Positions 51,917 to 60,365 of a stretch of DNA of 64,000 nt are shown here, in pieces (the first letter of the stretch is position 1; the number at the start of each line of letters is the position of its first letter). The stretch spans positions 3,100,001-3,164,000 of the forward strand of contig NZ_CP053085.1 of NCBI RefSeq assembly GCF_013004105.1, in the 5' to 3' direction. The DNA comes from Gemmatimonas groenlandica (GTDB taxonomy: Bacteria; Gemmatimonadota; Gemmatimonadetes; Gemmatimonadales; Gemmatimonadaceae). The position numbers and the translations under genes are program-made. A model generated the notes under the pieces. That model saw only the letters and a program-made list of their open reading frames with translations, ran no database searches and was not told the DNA's origin.

Positions 51917-52552
51917 TTAGAACCGGAAGCCGATCTTGACATTGGGCACGAATCCCAGATCCAGCGCCTTATGCTGATACAAAGATCCGTCTGCCCGGCG
52001 AAGTGGAGCAGTATCGTCGGTCAGTGATGTACCGACGGTGGGCCACCAGCGAAGCAGCGGCTGGATGAACCATCGCTGCCCGATTGGCTGATTGTACCCG
52101 ACGGCGGGACCGACGGTGTACACGCTGTATGATGTGGCGCTGCCACCAGGGAGGCTTGCCTTCACGCGATGGGCCTTCAGGTCGAGTGTCACATTGAGTC
52201 GATTCGTAATCCGGTAGCCGAGGCTGGGTCCCGTGGTCCACGGCATGCGGAGCGTCGCCTGCTCAGCCTTGTCCGCATCGCTCACTCCCGACTCGAAGCG
52301 GTCGATCTGTAGGGCCGCACCGTGCGACCACCCGACGACGAAGTTGCGCGTCAGATATTCCACTTCGACGTTGCCGCCGCCGAACAGGATGGGCTGGCTG
52401 AGGCCTGCCATGACGGCCCACGTATTGACGTTGGTTCGACTCTGGGCCTTGGGCACGGATGACTGCGCGAGTGCGAGACTGCTGGTGCAGGTGATGGCCA
52501 CGGCCATGCCGAGCGGCGTGAGACGTCGAGGACGGTCATTTCGTGCGATCAT
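51917..52552 (-). CDS. Exported beta-barrel-like protein in an AraC-linked operon
   Basis: About 211 residues from ATG 52552, chosen because AAGGAG lies 8 bases upstream. A long signal sequence (RRLTPLGMAVAITCTSSLALAQ) precedes strands rich in Gly and aromatic residues: LFGGGNVEVEYLTRNFVVGW, SLGYRITNRLNVTLDLKAHRV, YSVYTVGPAVGYNQPIGQRWF and a last strand FVPNVKIGFRF with a terminal phenylalanine. It is probably an outer-membrane protein. It is the first gene of the three-gene operon and is divergent from the AraC-type regulator 111 bases away. Confidence 0.75.
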   Translation of the reverse strand: MIARNDRPRRLTPLGMAVAITCTSSLALAQSSVPKAQSRTNVNTWAVMAGLSQPILFGGGNVEVEYLTRNFVVGWSHGAALQIDRFESGVSDADKAEQATLRMPWTTGPSLGYRITNRLNVTLDLKAHRVKASLPGGSATSYSVYTVGPAVGYNQPIGQRWFIQPLLRWWPTVGTSLTDDTAPLRRADGSLYQHKALDLGFVPNVKIGFRF

Positions 52553-52663
52553 GGCGGTCTCCTTGTGAATGGTGATCGGTTTCGCGTTGTGCGATCCGCT
52601 CATCACAAGGGTGCCAGCGCCGCCCGTGGCGCGAACTGTCTCAGGACGCCAAACTTGTTGCCT

Positions 52664-53716
52664 ATGCTGCCAAAACGATCCCTTTCGGCTGCGGGAGTTC
52701 GACGCTCGTCAGCGACGATCGCGGCGATGCATCTCCGGGCAGCCTTCGCCAGCGCGGCGCGGGCTGGTGTGGAGCAGTCCGCGCTGCTCGAGGCCAGTGG
52801 AATCACCCCCGAGCAGATGTTGTCCCCGGAGGCACCCGTTGCACTCGAATCAGCACTCCGATTGTGGGACGAGGCGGCACGGCGCAGTGGCGATCCTTGG
52901 TTCGGGCTGCACGCGGGGGAGCTGGCCGATCCGCTTCGTTTTGGCGCACTTGGGTATGTCATCATGAGCAGCGGCACGGTCAGGGAGGCGCTGGACGCCG
53001 CCATTCGCTACGAGCGCGTCATGTACACAGGGTTTCGCACCACGCTGGAGCAACAGGCTGAGAACGTCATCATCGGGCACGCTGCGGTCACGGAGGATAT
53101 TCCCGTGGAACGCCATCCCATCGAGTTTGCGCTCGCGACGATTCTGACCGTATGCCGTCGGACCTCTGAACGGCCCGTCCGCGCGCGCGCGGTGCTGCTT
53201 CGTCATCGCGCGCATGGTGATACGGCGGAATACGAACGGGTGTTCGGTGTGCGGCCAACCTTCGGCGCGGAGAAGAATGCCTTGATCCTTCCAGCGTCCG
53301 CATTGGCATTTCCGGTGCGCGGCGCGAGCCCGGATGTCCTCCGTTCGATTGCCCCAATCGTCGAAAAGCTGCATGCCGACGTCCTTGGTGACGCGCCAGT
53401 CACGGATGCCGTGCGTCGTGCCGTCGCGACAGCGGTACATCACGCCGAGCCAACCCTGGCAATGATCGCGTCCACGCTGGTCATGAGCGAGCGATCGCTG
53501 CAGCGACGGCTTGCGGATGAGCAGACTTCATTTCAGCGTGTGCTCGACGACACGAGACAGGCGCTGACGCTGCAGTATCTCGAGGACCCGTCGCTGCCAA
53601 TTGGTGAAGTCGCGTTTCTGACCGGCTTTCGCGACGGTAGCGCATTCCACCGTGCCGTGCGCCGATGGACTGGTCGCACTCCCGGTCAGATTCGCGCGGA
53701 ACGGGACGGCGCCTAA
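52664..53716 (+). CDS. AraC-family transcriptional regulator
   Basis: About 350 residues from ATG 52664; the upstream ATG at 52565 is possible but gives an atypical N-terminus. The N-terminal 200 residues match the arabinose-binding-type domain of AraC regulators (HLRAAFASAARAGV ... LLEASGITPEQML). The C-terminal 100 residues carry two helix-turn-helices, with LAMIASTLVMSERSLQRRLADE and IGEVAFLTGFRDGSAFHRAVRRWTG. It likely senses a small molecule and controls the divergent barrel/DUF4386/epimerase operon; this is inferred from position. Its TAA stop shares CTAA with the convergent ABC permease gene. Confidence 0.9.
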   Translation: MLPKRSLSAAGVRRSSATIAAMHLRAAFASAARAGVEQSALLEASGITPEQMLSPEAPVALESALRLWDEAARRSGDPWFGLHAGELADPLRFGALGYVIMSSGTVREALDAAIRYERVMYTGFRTTLEQQAENVIIGHAAVTEDIPVERHPIEFALATILTVCRRTSERPVRARAVLLRHRAHGDTAEYERVFGVRPTFGAEKNALILPASALAFPVRGASPDVLRSIAPIVEKLHADVLGDAPVTDAVRRAVATAVHHAEPTLAMIASTLVMSERSLQRRLADEQTSFQRVLDDTRQALTLQYLEDPSLPIGEVAFLTGFRDGSAFHRAVRRWTGRTPGQIRAERDGA

Positions 53717-54846
53717 TCCAACGTCTTGGAAAACCGCCGCACCGACACCACCAGCAGCACCAGCGCCGACGCCGACAACACGCCAAGTTGTGTCCACAGG
53801 TCGCGCATGCCCACGCCTTTCAACAGCACGCCGCGCAGGATGTCGAGGAACCACGTGAGCGGTAGCGCCGCACCGACCCACTGCGCGGGCTCCGGCATGG
53901 CGGCGCGGGGAAAGATGTAGCCCGAGAGCAGGATGTTGGGCAGCATGAAGAAGAAGCTCAGCTGCATCGCCTGCACCTGACTGCGGGCGACGGTGGAGAT
54001 GAGCAGTCCCACCCCGAGACTGGCGACGATGAACACCAGCGCCAGTGAGTAGAGCAACACGAGGCTGCCCATGATCGGAATGTCGAAGAAGATCACGCCA
54101 AGGGCGAGAATCACCGACATCTGCACGTAGCCCACCAACACGAAGGGCACGAGCTTGCCGAGCATGAGGCTGGTGCGACTGATCGGCGTGACGATGAGCT
54201 GCTCGAGCGTCCCGCGTTCCCGTTCCTTCACGATCGCCGTACTCGTAATCAGCGTCATCGTGATCGTGAGGAGAATGCCCACGATACCCGGTACGATGAA
54301 CGTGGCGCTCTTCTGCGCCGGGTTGTACCACGGACGCATACGAATCTCCACCGGCGGGCGGATCTTGTACTGCGCGGCCAGCAGCGACGCGCCGCGCGCC
54401 TGCGCGGCCAGCTGCGCGCCGGAGATCGCGGCGCCTGAACTCTGCGGATCGGCCGCATCGATCAGCATTTGCGCCACGCCCGTGTGGCCACTGCGGATGT
54501 TGCGCTGATACTCCGGTGGAATCACCAGGGCGACACGCGCCGCACCGCGCTCGATCCATCGCTTGGCCGAGGCACGATCGGGCACCGACGCCACGAACGT
54601 GAAGTTGTCGGTGTTGGCCAGCACCTGAATGAGCGCGCGACTTTCACTCGTGCGCGATTCGTCGAGCACGACCGTAGGCAACCGTCGGACGTCCGTCTGA
54701 ATCGCGTAGCCAAACAGCAGCAGCTGAATGGCCGGCAGAGCTGTCATCATGGCGAAGGTGAGTCGATCGCGACGCAGCTGCAGGAACTCCTTCCACAGCA
54801 TCGGCCACACCGTCCACCGTCGCACCCGCTCATACAGCGCATTCAT
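53713..54846 (-). CDS. ABC-2 type transporter permease
   Basis: 377 residues. One helix near the N-terminus (LTFAMMTALPAIQLLLFGYAI) precedes an extracytoplasmic domain (about 45-170), then five helices from 180 on (FIVPGIVGILLTITMTLITSTAIVKERERGTLEQL is the ABC-2 landmark). Ends at a soluble RRFSKTLD. It overlaps the ATPase gene by 4 bases (ATGA). With the ATPase and the HlyD-like protein it forms a YbhGFSR-type exporter, but only one permease gene is present, so it may act as a homodimer. The exported substrate is unknown. Confidence 0.9.
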   Translation of the reverse strand: MNALYERVRRWTVWPMLWKEFLQLRRDRLTFAMMTALPAIQLLLFGYAIQTDVRRLPTVVLDESRTSESRALIQVLANTDNFTFVASVPDRASAKRWIERGAARVALVIPPEYQRNIRSGHTGVAQMLIDAADPQSSGAAISGAQLAAQARGASLLAAQYKIRPPVEIRMRPWYNPAQKSATFIVPGIVGILLTITMTLITSTAIVKERERGTLEQLIVTPISRTSLMLGKLVPFVLVGYVQMSVILALGVIFFDIPIMGSLVLLYSLALVFIVASLGVGLLISTVARSQVQAMQLSFFFMLPNILLSGYIFPRAAMPEPAQWVGAALPLTWFLDILRGVLLKGVGMRDLWTQLGVLSASALVLLVVSVRRFSKTLD

Positions 54847-55631
54847 GACTTCGTGCCCGTCGCGGCCATCGCTGCATCGGCCTCATCGCGCTGCTGCAGC
54901 ATCACGAACACATCTTCGATCGTCTCGGCATTGAACTGCTTCACCACTTCAGCTGGTGTCCCGAGCCCGATCAGATGCCCTCGTGACAGAAACGCGAGCC
55001 GCTGACAGCGCTCGGCCTCGTCCATGTAGTGCGTGGTCACCAGGATCGTCGTGCCTTCGCGCGCCAGTTGATAGATCGTTTCCCAGAAGGTGCGGCGGGC
55101 GGCGGGATCGACCCCTGCCGTGGGCTCGTCGAGGAACACCAGATCGGGGTGATGCGCCGTGGCGCAGGCGAGCGCGAGCCGCTGCTTCCATCCGCCGCTG
55201 AGCGTGCCGGCGCGTTGCTGTAGTCGGGAGCCAAGCCCCAACGACTCCACGTGGTCGGCCAGTCGTTGCTCGCGATCGTGCCCCACCAGTCCGTACACCG
55301 ACGAGTAGAAACGGAGATTCTCCGCCACCGTGAGCTCGTCGTACAGCCCATACCGCTGCGACATGTAGCCGATGCGGCGACGCACCCCTTCCGTGTTCGT
55401 TTCCACGTCGAGCCCCGCCACCTCTGCCGTGCCACTCGTGGGCACCACGAGCCCGCAGAGCATGCGGATGGTGGTCGTCTTGCCCGAGCCATTGGGACCC
55501 AGCAGGCCGAATACTTCGCCGCGTGCGATCTCGAGATCGAGCCCGGCGACCGCCACCAGATCGCCGTAGGCTTTGCGCAGTGCCCTCGTGCGCACGACCG
55601 CGGAGCTGACGGCATTCACCGGCTCGCTCAC
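54843..55631 (-). CDS. ABC transporter ATP-binding protein
   Basis: 262 residues. Walker A GPNGSGKT (45-52), signature LSGGWKQ (144-150) and Walker B VFLDEP (165-170) are intact, followed by the switch histidine in ILVTTHYMDEAERC. This is the DrrA/CcmA-like class of export ATPases that power ABC-2 permeases. It overlaps both neighbours: ATGA with the HlyD-like gene upstream and ATGA with the permease gene downstream. It probably drives export of a drug-like or lipidic compound; the substrate is unknown. Confidence 0.92.
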   Translation of the reverse strand: MSEPVNAVSSAVVRTRALRKAYGDLVAVAGLDLEIARGEVFGLLGPNGSGKTTTIRMLCGLVVPTSGTAEVAGLDVETNTEGVRRRIGYMSQRYGLYDELTVAENLRFYSSVYGLVGHDREQRLADHVESLGLGSRLQQRAGTLSGGWKQRLALACATAHHPDLVFLDEPTAGVDPAARRTFWETIYQLAREGTTILVTTHYMDEAERCQRLAFLSRGHLIGLGTPAEVVKQFNAETIEDVFVMLQQRDEADAAMAATGTKS

Positions 55632-56608
55632 TTGCTGGTGCGTGGTAGCAGCACCGAGATCGGCATGCCCGCACGCAGTCGCTGCGTGCTGTCGGCGAAC
55701 TCCACCTTCACACCGAACAGCAGATCAGCGCGTTCCTGGTCGGTGAGTGCCACGCGCGGCGTGAACTCGGCCCGCGTCGCGATCGCGGAAATACGTCCCC
55801 GGAACAGCGTGGTGTCACCGTCGAGGCGCGCCGATAGCGAATCGCCCGGATGCAGGGTCGGCAGCACGAACTGCGAAACGTAGATGCGTGCCCATGGGCG
55901 CGACGGCTGGGCCACCGTGATCGCGCTCTGACCAGCGGCCAGCACCTCGCCCGGCTCGACATTGCGGCTCGACACCACCCCCGCCACCGGCGCGATCAGT
56001 ACCAGGTCGTTCGCGGTGGCGCGCCATCCGTCGGCCGCGGCCTGCGCCCCGCGCGCTTCGGCGGCCGCGGCTTTGCGCCGCTCAGTGCGCGCGCCGTCCT
56101 GAATCAGGCGGAGCGCCTCGCGTGCGGCATCACGGCGACCGGCCGCCACCCGCGACGCGGCCCGTACGCCATCGAGTGAGGCACGACTCACATCGCCCTT
56201 TGCGGCGAGCGGCTCCAGTCGCGCCAGATCGGCCGCTGCGCGATCGGCATCCGCCTCGGCGGCCCGCAGTTCGGCCTGTGCACGGCTGATCTCCGCCGGG
56301 CGCGCCCCGCTCGCGAGTTCGCGCGACGCCTCCTGCGCGGCAACGGCGCGGGCCTCGGCCTGCGCGGTCGAGCTGGCCAGCGTCGGCGTCGTGAAGAGCA
56401 CCAGCGTATCGCCGGCCTTGACCACGTCGCCTTCCTGCACCAGCACCCGGAGCGCACGGGCCGGCTGCAGCGGGCCGACGTCGACTTCGACCATTTCCAG
56501 CGTCCCGACAGCCGTTTCGGGGGCTGACGACCGCGAGCACCCGCCAAGAATCAGTAGCGGACCGAGTGCGACGAGCGGGAAAGTACGCACGATCACGAAA
56601 TCACTCAC
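55628..56608 (-). CDS. HlyD-type membrane fusion lipoprotein
   Basis: About 326 residues from a GTG at 56608; other GTG codons lie within 10 residues and the start is not fixed by a ribosome site. The N-terminus RTFPLVALGPLLILGGC is a lipoprotein signal with the lipobox cysteine in LGGC. Next come the half-lipoyl segments and a long Ala/Arg/Glu coiled-coil hairpin (about 90-190), then NDLVLIAPVAGVVSSRNVEPGE, the second lipoyl lobe, and a beta-barrel domain. It joins an inner-membrane ABC exporter to the outer membrane. It is the first gene of the three-gene exporter operon and overlaps the ATPase gene (ATGA). Confidence 0.85.
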   Translation of the reverse strand: MSDFVIVRTFPLVALGPLLILGGCSRSSAPETAVGTLEMVEVDVGPLQPARALRVLVQEGDVVKAGDTLVLFTTPTLASSTAQAEARAVAAQEASRELASGARPAEISRAQAELRAAEADADRAAADLARLEPLAAKGDVSRASLDGVRAASRVAAGRRDAAREALRLIQDGARTERRKAAAAEARGAQAAADGWRATANDLVLIAPVAGVVSSRNVEPGEVLAAGQSAITVAQPSRPWARIYVSQFVLPTLHPGDSLSARLDGDTTLFRGRISAIATRAEFTPRVALTDQERADLLFGVKVEFADSTQRLRAGMPISVLLPRTSK

Positions 56609-56673
56609 GAAGAGAGACACGCACCGCACCGGACACGCTTGACCGGCCGACCTCGGCAACATTGCATTCCAGC

Positions 56674-57162
56674 ATGTCCCACGCCACCCCGCCAACCCCG
56701 ACAGATCCGTCTTCGCGAGAAGAAGCGCTACCGCCGTCCCTGGCCCGCACCCTCCGACAGTTCCGTGTCCTGGAGCGGGAAGACAAGATGCAGGCGCTGC
56801 TCGGATGGTCGAAAAAGCTCGAGGCACTGCCGGAACGGTTCGCGAGTCTCGACCGAACCGCGTTCACCGTGCCAGAATGCCAGACCCGGGTGGATATCTT
56901 TCCGGAACGGCAGGACGACGGCACGATCCACTTCTTCGCCGACGTCAACGCCCGGCAGTCTCCAACGGTGGCCGCGGTCCTCGCGATTACGTTCGCGGCC
57001 GTCAACGATCAGCCGCCGGCGGTCACGCTCGCACTTCCGGCCGATTTCGTGCGGCTCCTGATGCAGGACATCGGGCTTGGCGCGCGCGAATCCGGCCTGT
57101 CCGCCATGATTGCCCGTCTCAAGCGCTTCGCGGCACAGAGCGAGACGACGGCGTCGGCATAG
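56674..57162 (+). CDS. sufE: SufE-family sulfur acceptor
   Basis: 162 residues from ATG 56674. The core (about 25-155) is a SufE domain: LLGWSKKLEALPERF, the persulfide cysteine C69 in VPECQTRVDIFPE, HFFADVNARQSPTVAAVLAI and GARESGLSAMIARLK. SufE takes sulfur from the cysteine desulfurase SufS and passes it to Fe-S cluster assembly. In E. coli SufE the cysteine is in a GCQS-type loop; the CQT sequence here is a common variant. No suf genes are nearby. A Pro/Ser-rich N-terminal tail of 20 residues is extra. It is divergent from the HlyD-like gene. Confidence 0.88.
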   Translation: MSHATPPTPTDPSSREEALPPSLARTLRQFRVLEREDKMQALLGWSKKLEALPERFASLDRTAFTVPECQTRVDIFPERQDDGTIHFFADVNARQSPTVAAVLAITFAAVNDQPPAVTLALPADFVRLLMQDIGLGARESGLSAMIARLKRFAAQSETTASA

Positions 57163-57173
57163 CGCGTGTCGCC

Positions 57174-57208
57174 GACTCCATACTCCGTACTCCTTACCCC
57201 GTACTGTG
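57174..57208. repeat. 7-bp tandem repeat, five units
   Basis: GACTCCA, TACTCCG, TACTCCT, TACCCCG and TACTGTG run head to tail between the SufE gene and a small open frame upstream of the acyltransferase gene. The consensus is TACTCCG. Imperfect short units like this can vary in number and change spacing to the next gene. Confidence 0.6.
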
Positions 57209-57210
57209 TT

Positions 57211-57309
57211 ATGCCCATCCCCGTCACCGTCCGCATGAACGGTCCACTCGGAGTTCCCGCCGAAGACGCCGCGCCGATGCGCGCGGCGGTCGCCACTCCC
57301 GCCAACTGA
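57211..57309 (+). CDS. Possible 32-residue peptide
   Basis: An ATG at 57211 opens 32 codons (MPIPVTVRMNGPLG to ATPAN) ending in TGA, 8 bases before the acyltransferase start. There is no recognisable domain and no strong ribosome site; composition is like the GC-rich coding around it. It could be a leader peptide or chance. Nothing else fills this 155-base gap apart from the heptamer repeat. Confidence 0.3.
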   Translation: MPIPVTVRMNGPLGVPAEDAAPMRAAVATPAN

Positions 57310-57317
57310 GCGCGGCT

Positions 57318-58100
57318 ATGCGGTTGGTGCGAACGCTGCAGAACTGGTGGGCCTGGACGGAAACCGTGCTCGTCGTGATTCTCGGGACGCCCATCGTTGC
57401 CCTGATCTTTGCATTCACGGCGCCTTTCGATCCCGGTCGCTATGCCGCCGGTCGCGCCTTTCGCCTGGTGGGCGTCGCGGCGCTGCGCCTCAACAGCCTT
57501 TGGCGCTTTCGCACGCGAGGGTCGCTCGCCGATGCCCGTCGACCGTACGTGGTCGTCGCCAACCACGAGTCGTATGCCGACGTGTTCCTGATCAGCTGCT
57601 TCCCGTGGGAGATGAAGTGGCTGAGCAAGGACACGATGTTCAAGATTCCGTGCATGGGATGGATGATGCAGATGGCCGGCGACATCAAGTTGGTGCGCGG
57701 CAATCGTGATTCCGCCGCCGACGCCATCCTGCAGTGTCGCGATCGCCTCGCCAAGAAGGTCTCGGTCATGATCTTCCCTGAAGGCACGCGCTCGCGTACG
57801 TGGGAGATGTTGCCATTCAAGGACGGAGCCTTCCGCCTGGCAATCGAATCCGGCGCGCCGATTCTCCCGATAGCCGTTTCCGGCACGCGCCATGCCATGG
57901 CGAAGGGCACGTTTCGGTTTTTGCCGGCGCGCGCGATCGCCCAACTGCTCGATCCGATTTCCACCACGGGCATGACGCTCGCCGACATCGGCACGCTCAA
58001 GCAGCTCACTCGCGATCGCATCGAAGCCGGGCGCCGCGTGCTCGCCGCCGAGTTGGGCGTGCGGGTGGGCGACGACAGCACCGCCTCGACCACGGCCTGA
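57318..58100 (+). CDS. plsC: 1-acyl-glycerol-3-phosphate acyltransferase (PlsC-type)
   Basis: About 260 residues from ATG 57318. A helix near 12-34 anchors it to the membrane (WTETVLVVILGTPIVALIFAF). The acyltransferase motifs are NHESYAD (82-88, the HX4D catalytic pair) and FPEGTRSR (153-160), with LPIAVSGTRHAM as motif IV. It makes phosphatidic acid for membrane lipids. The length is normal. The N-terminal 30 residues could also be read from an upstream frame shift; ATG 57318 is the best start. The next gene starts 7 bases after its stop. Confidence 0.92.
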   Translation: MRLVRTLQNWWAWTETVLVVILGTPIVALIFAFTAPFDPGRYAAGRAFRLVGVAALRLNSLWRFRTRGSLADARRPYVVVANHESYADVFLISCFPWEMKWLSKDTMFKIPCMGWMMQMAGDIKLVRGNRDSAADAILQCRDRLAKKVSVMIFPEGTRSRTWEMLPFKDGAFRLAIESGAPILPIAVSGTRHAMAKGTFRFLPARAIAQLLDPISTTGMTLADIGTLKQLTRDRIEAGRRVLAAELGVRVGDDSTASTTA

Positions 58101-58107
58101 TCTCACC

Positions 58108-59142
58108 ATGACGAACGGGGCGCCGACCACCGAGCTCGAGCTCGACGCCCTCTTGTCGGCGCCCGACGACCACACCGTCGCGGCGCTGTCGTCGCTCTCG
58201 GGTGATGTCCTCATTCTGGGCGCCGGCGGCAAGATGGGCCCCACCGTGGCCCGCATGGCCCGTCGCGCGATCGCCGACCAGTCGCGTCGCGTGATCGCCG
58301 TGTCGCGATTCACCGACGCGTCGACCGGCACCGCACTGCAAGCGCAGCACGTGGAGACGATCCGGGCCGACCTCGCCGATCCGGCCGCCGTGGCCGCGCT
58401 TCCCGATGCACCCAATGTGTTGTGGATGGCCGGACAGAAGTTCGGCTCCACCGGAGATCCGGTCGGCACGTGGACGCAGAATGTCGTGGCCTCGACGATC
58501 GCCGCGCAGCGCTATGCCGGCTCACGCATCGTGTGCTTTTCGACGGGCAATGTGTACGGACGACAGGCCGTGGCAGCGGGTGGCGCGCGCGAAGGAGATG
58601 CGCTGCTGCCCGACGGCGAGTATGCCGCCTCGTGCATCGGCCGCGAGCGCGTATTCGAATCGATCGCCCGTCGCACGCATTCGCCGTTGCTGCTCTATCG
58701 CTTGTTCTACGCCTGCGACTTGCGATACGGCGTGGTCACCGACATCGCCCACAAGGTGCTGAACGGCACTCCGGTGTCGCTCGACACCGCATTCGTGAAC
58801 GTGATCTGGCAGGGCGATGCGAATCGGCTCGCCTTGCGTGCTCTCACGCAGGCCGCGGCGCCAGCCGATGGTGCATCGGTCGCGTTGAACGTGACCGGTC
58901 CGGTGATCGCCGTGCGCGACATCGCTGAACGCGTGGGGACGATCGCCGGGGTGGCGCCGGTATTCGCCGGCACGCCGAGTGAAGACGCATTGATCGCCAA
59001 CATCGAGCAGCTGAATTCGCGCCTACCGTACACGGCGCTGCCGCTCGACACGCTGTGCGACTGGGCCGTGCGGTGGATCCGCGCCGGTGGTCGTTTACTG
59101 AACAAGCCGACGAAGTTCGAGGTGCGCGATGGTCGATACTGA
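58108..59142 (+). CDS. NAD-dependent epimerase/dehydratase family protein
   Basis: 344 residues. After a 30-residue charged leader, the Rossmann motif is VLILGAGGKMGPTVARMARR. RIVCFSTGNVYG replaces the usual S-x-x-xYG segment and PDGEYAASCIGRER carries the YxxxK-like place with C and R instead of K, so catalysis may differ or be lost. LLYRLFYACDLRYGVV follows. It overlaps the DHDPS-like gene by 14 bases and starts 7 bases after the acyltransferase gene. It probably works with the DHDPS-like enzyme in a sugar or keto-acid pathway; the pathway is not known. Confidence 0.8.
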   Translation: MTNGAPTTELELDALLSAPDDHTVAALSSLSGDVLILGAGGKMGPTVARMARRAIADQSRRVIAVSRFTDASTGTALQAQHVETIRADLADPAAVAALPDAPNVLWMAGQKFGSTGDPVGTWTQNVVASTIAAQRYAGSRIVCFSTGNVYGRQAVAAGGAREGDALLPDGEYAASCIGRERVFESIARRTHSPLLLYRLFYACDLRYGVVTDIAHKVLNGTPVSLDTAFVNVIWQGDANRLALRALTQAAAPADGASVALNVTGPVIAVRDIAERVGTIAGVAPVFAGTPSEDALIANIEQLNSRLPYTALPLDTLCDWAVRWIRAGGRLLNKPTKFEVRDGRY

Positions 59143-60223
59143 GCGCGGCGCAGTCGACACGGTCGACGTCTTCGACATCCGCCGCCATTTGAACACTGGC
59201 CAGGTGATTCCCGCGCACCCTCTGGCGTTGCTGCCCACACGCGCCATGGACGAACGGCACCAACGTGCACTCACGCGCTACTACGTGGCGGCGGGAGCGG
59301 GCGGGATGGCGGTCGGTGTGCACACCACGGGATTCGCCATTCACGACGCCAAGATCGGCCTGTACCGACCGGCGCTGGAGCTCGCCGTCGAAACGGCCAA
59401 TGAGGCACTGGCGCGCGACCCACGTCCGTTCGTGCGCGTGGCGGGACTCATCGGTGACACGGCGCAGGCCGTGCGCGAAGCGCAGATCGCGCAAGCGCTC
59501 GGCTATCACTGCGGCCTGCTGTCCTTGGGCGCATGGCGCAACGCCACCGATGTGGCGATCATCGCGCATTGCAAGCGGGTAGCCGAGGTGATGCCGTTGT
59601 TCGGCTTCTACCTCCAACCGGCAGTGGGCGGACGGCGATTGTCGTACGCGTTCTGGCGTGAGTTCGCGGAGATCCAGAACGTGGTGGCAATCAAGGTCGC
59701 GCCCTTCGACCGGTATGCCACGATGGACGTGGTGCGCGCGCTTGCCGATGCGGGTCGTGATGATATCGCGCTGTATACCGGCAACGATGATGCAATCATC
59801 CCCGACCTCGTGACCGACGTGCCGGTCACGAGCGGCGGCCGCGCGTACACGCGCCACTTCGTGGGCGGATTGCTCGGGCAGTGGGCGGTATGGACGTCAC
59901 GCGCGGTCGAGATGCTGCGCGAAATTCAGGCATGGCGTGCTTCGGGTGTCGAGACGATGCCGCGTGAGTGGCTCAGCCGCGGTGCCGCGCTCACGATGGC
60001 CAACGCAGTGATCTTCGACGCGGCGCACGACTACCAGGGTTGCCTGCCGGGCATTCTCGAGATTCTGCGCCTACAGGGCCTCGTGCGCGGCACCTGGACC
60101 TTCGACACGTACGAGCAGCTTTCACCGGGGCAGAGTGAAGCCTTGGCACGATTGTCGGAGCAGTTTCCCGATTTGGCCGACGACGATTTCGTGGCGGAGC
60201 GGCTGGACGAGTTTCTGCGTTGA
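59129..60223 (+). CDS. DHDPS/NAL-family aldolase-like enzyme
   Basis: 364 residues with a (beta/alpha)8 fold of the dihydrodipicolinate synthase/N-acetylneuraminate lyase family. The Schiff-base lysine is K189 in VVAIKVAPFDRY, and the partner tyrosine is Y161 in FGFYLQPAVGG. The early glycine-serine-threonine loop reads AVGVHTTGF, close to the GTTGE motif but divergent. The C-terminal third is longer than in DapA. It probably cleaves or forms a keto-acid aldol, not lysine synthesis. It overlaps the epimerase-like gene by 14 bases, so the two are translated together. Confidence 0.8.
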   Translation: MVDTERGAVDTVDVFDIRRHLNTGQVIPAHPLALLPTRAMDERHQRALTRYYVAAGAGGMAVGVHTTGFAIHDAKIGLYRPALELAVETANEALARDPRPFVRVAGLIGDTAQAVREAQIAQALGYHCGLLSLGAWRNATDVAIIAHCKRVAEVMPLFGFYLQPAVGGRRLSYAFWREFAEIQNVVAIKVAPFDRYATMDVVRALADAGRDDIALYTGNDDAIIPDLVTDVPVTSGGRAYTRHFVGGLLGQWAVWTSRAVEMLREIQAWRASGVETMPREWLSRGAALTMANAVIFDAAHDYQGCLPGILEILRLQGLVRGTWTFDTYEQLSPGQSEALARLSEQFPDLADDDFVAERLDEFLR

Positions 60224-60251
60224 CGCGGCATTGTTGAACGGGCATCGTTGA

Positions 60252-60350
60252 ACTGATCACGCAGAGGAAACGAGAGAGCGCAGAGGCCGCAGAGAACAAC
60301 GCTTTTCTCTGCGGTCTCTGCGCTCTCCAGCAGTCCTCTGCGTGATCAGT
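60252..60350. repeat. Long intergenic palindrome between convergent genes (family C)
   Basis: ACTGATCACGCAGAGGA at the left end (60252) pairs with TCCTCTGCGTGATCAGT at the right end (60350). Inside, GAGAGCGCAGAG and CCGCAGAGAA pair with TTCTCTGCGG and CTCTGCGCTCTC. The loop is about 6 bases with a TTTT run on one strand. It fills the 142-base gap between the DHDPS-like gene and the gene ending at 60366, and could end both transcripts. Confidence 0.8.
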
Positions 60351-60365
60351 ACAGCGAGCTATGGT

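Noticed and set aside
56641-57317. Longer reading of the acyltransferase gene from an upstream start.
   Set aside because: The additional codons run through the SufE gene in another frame and have no acyltransferase features; ATG 57318 gives the expected N-terminus.
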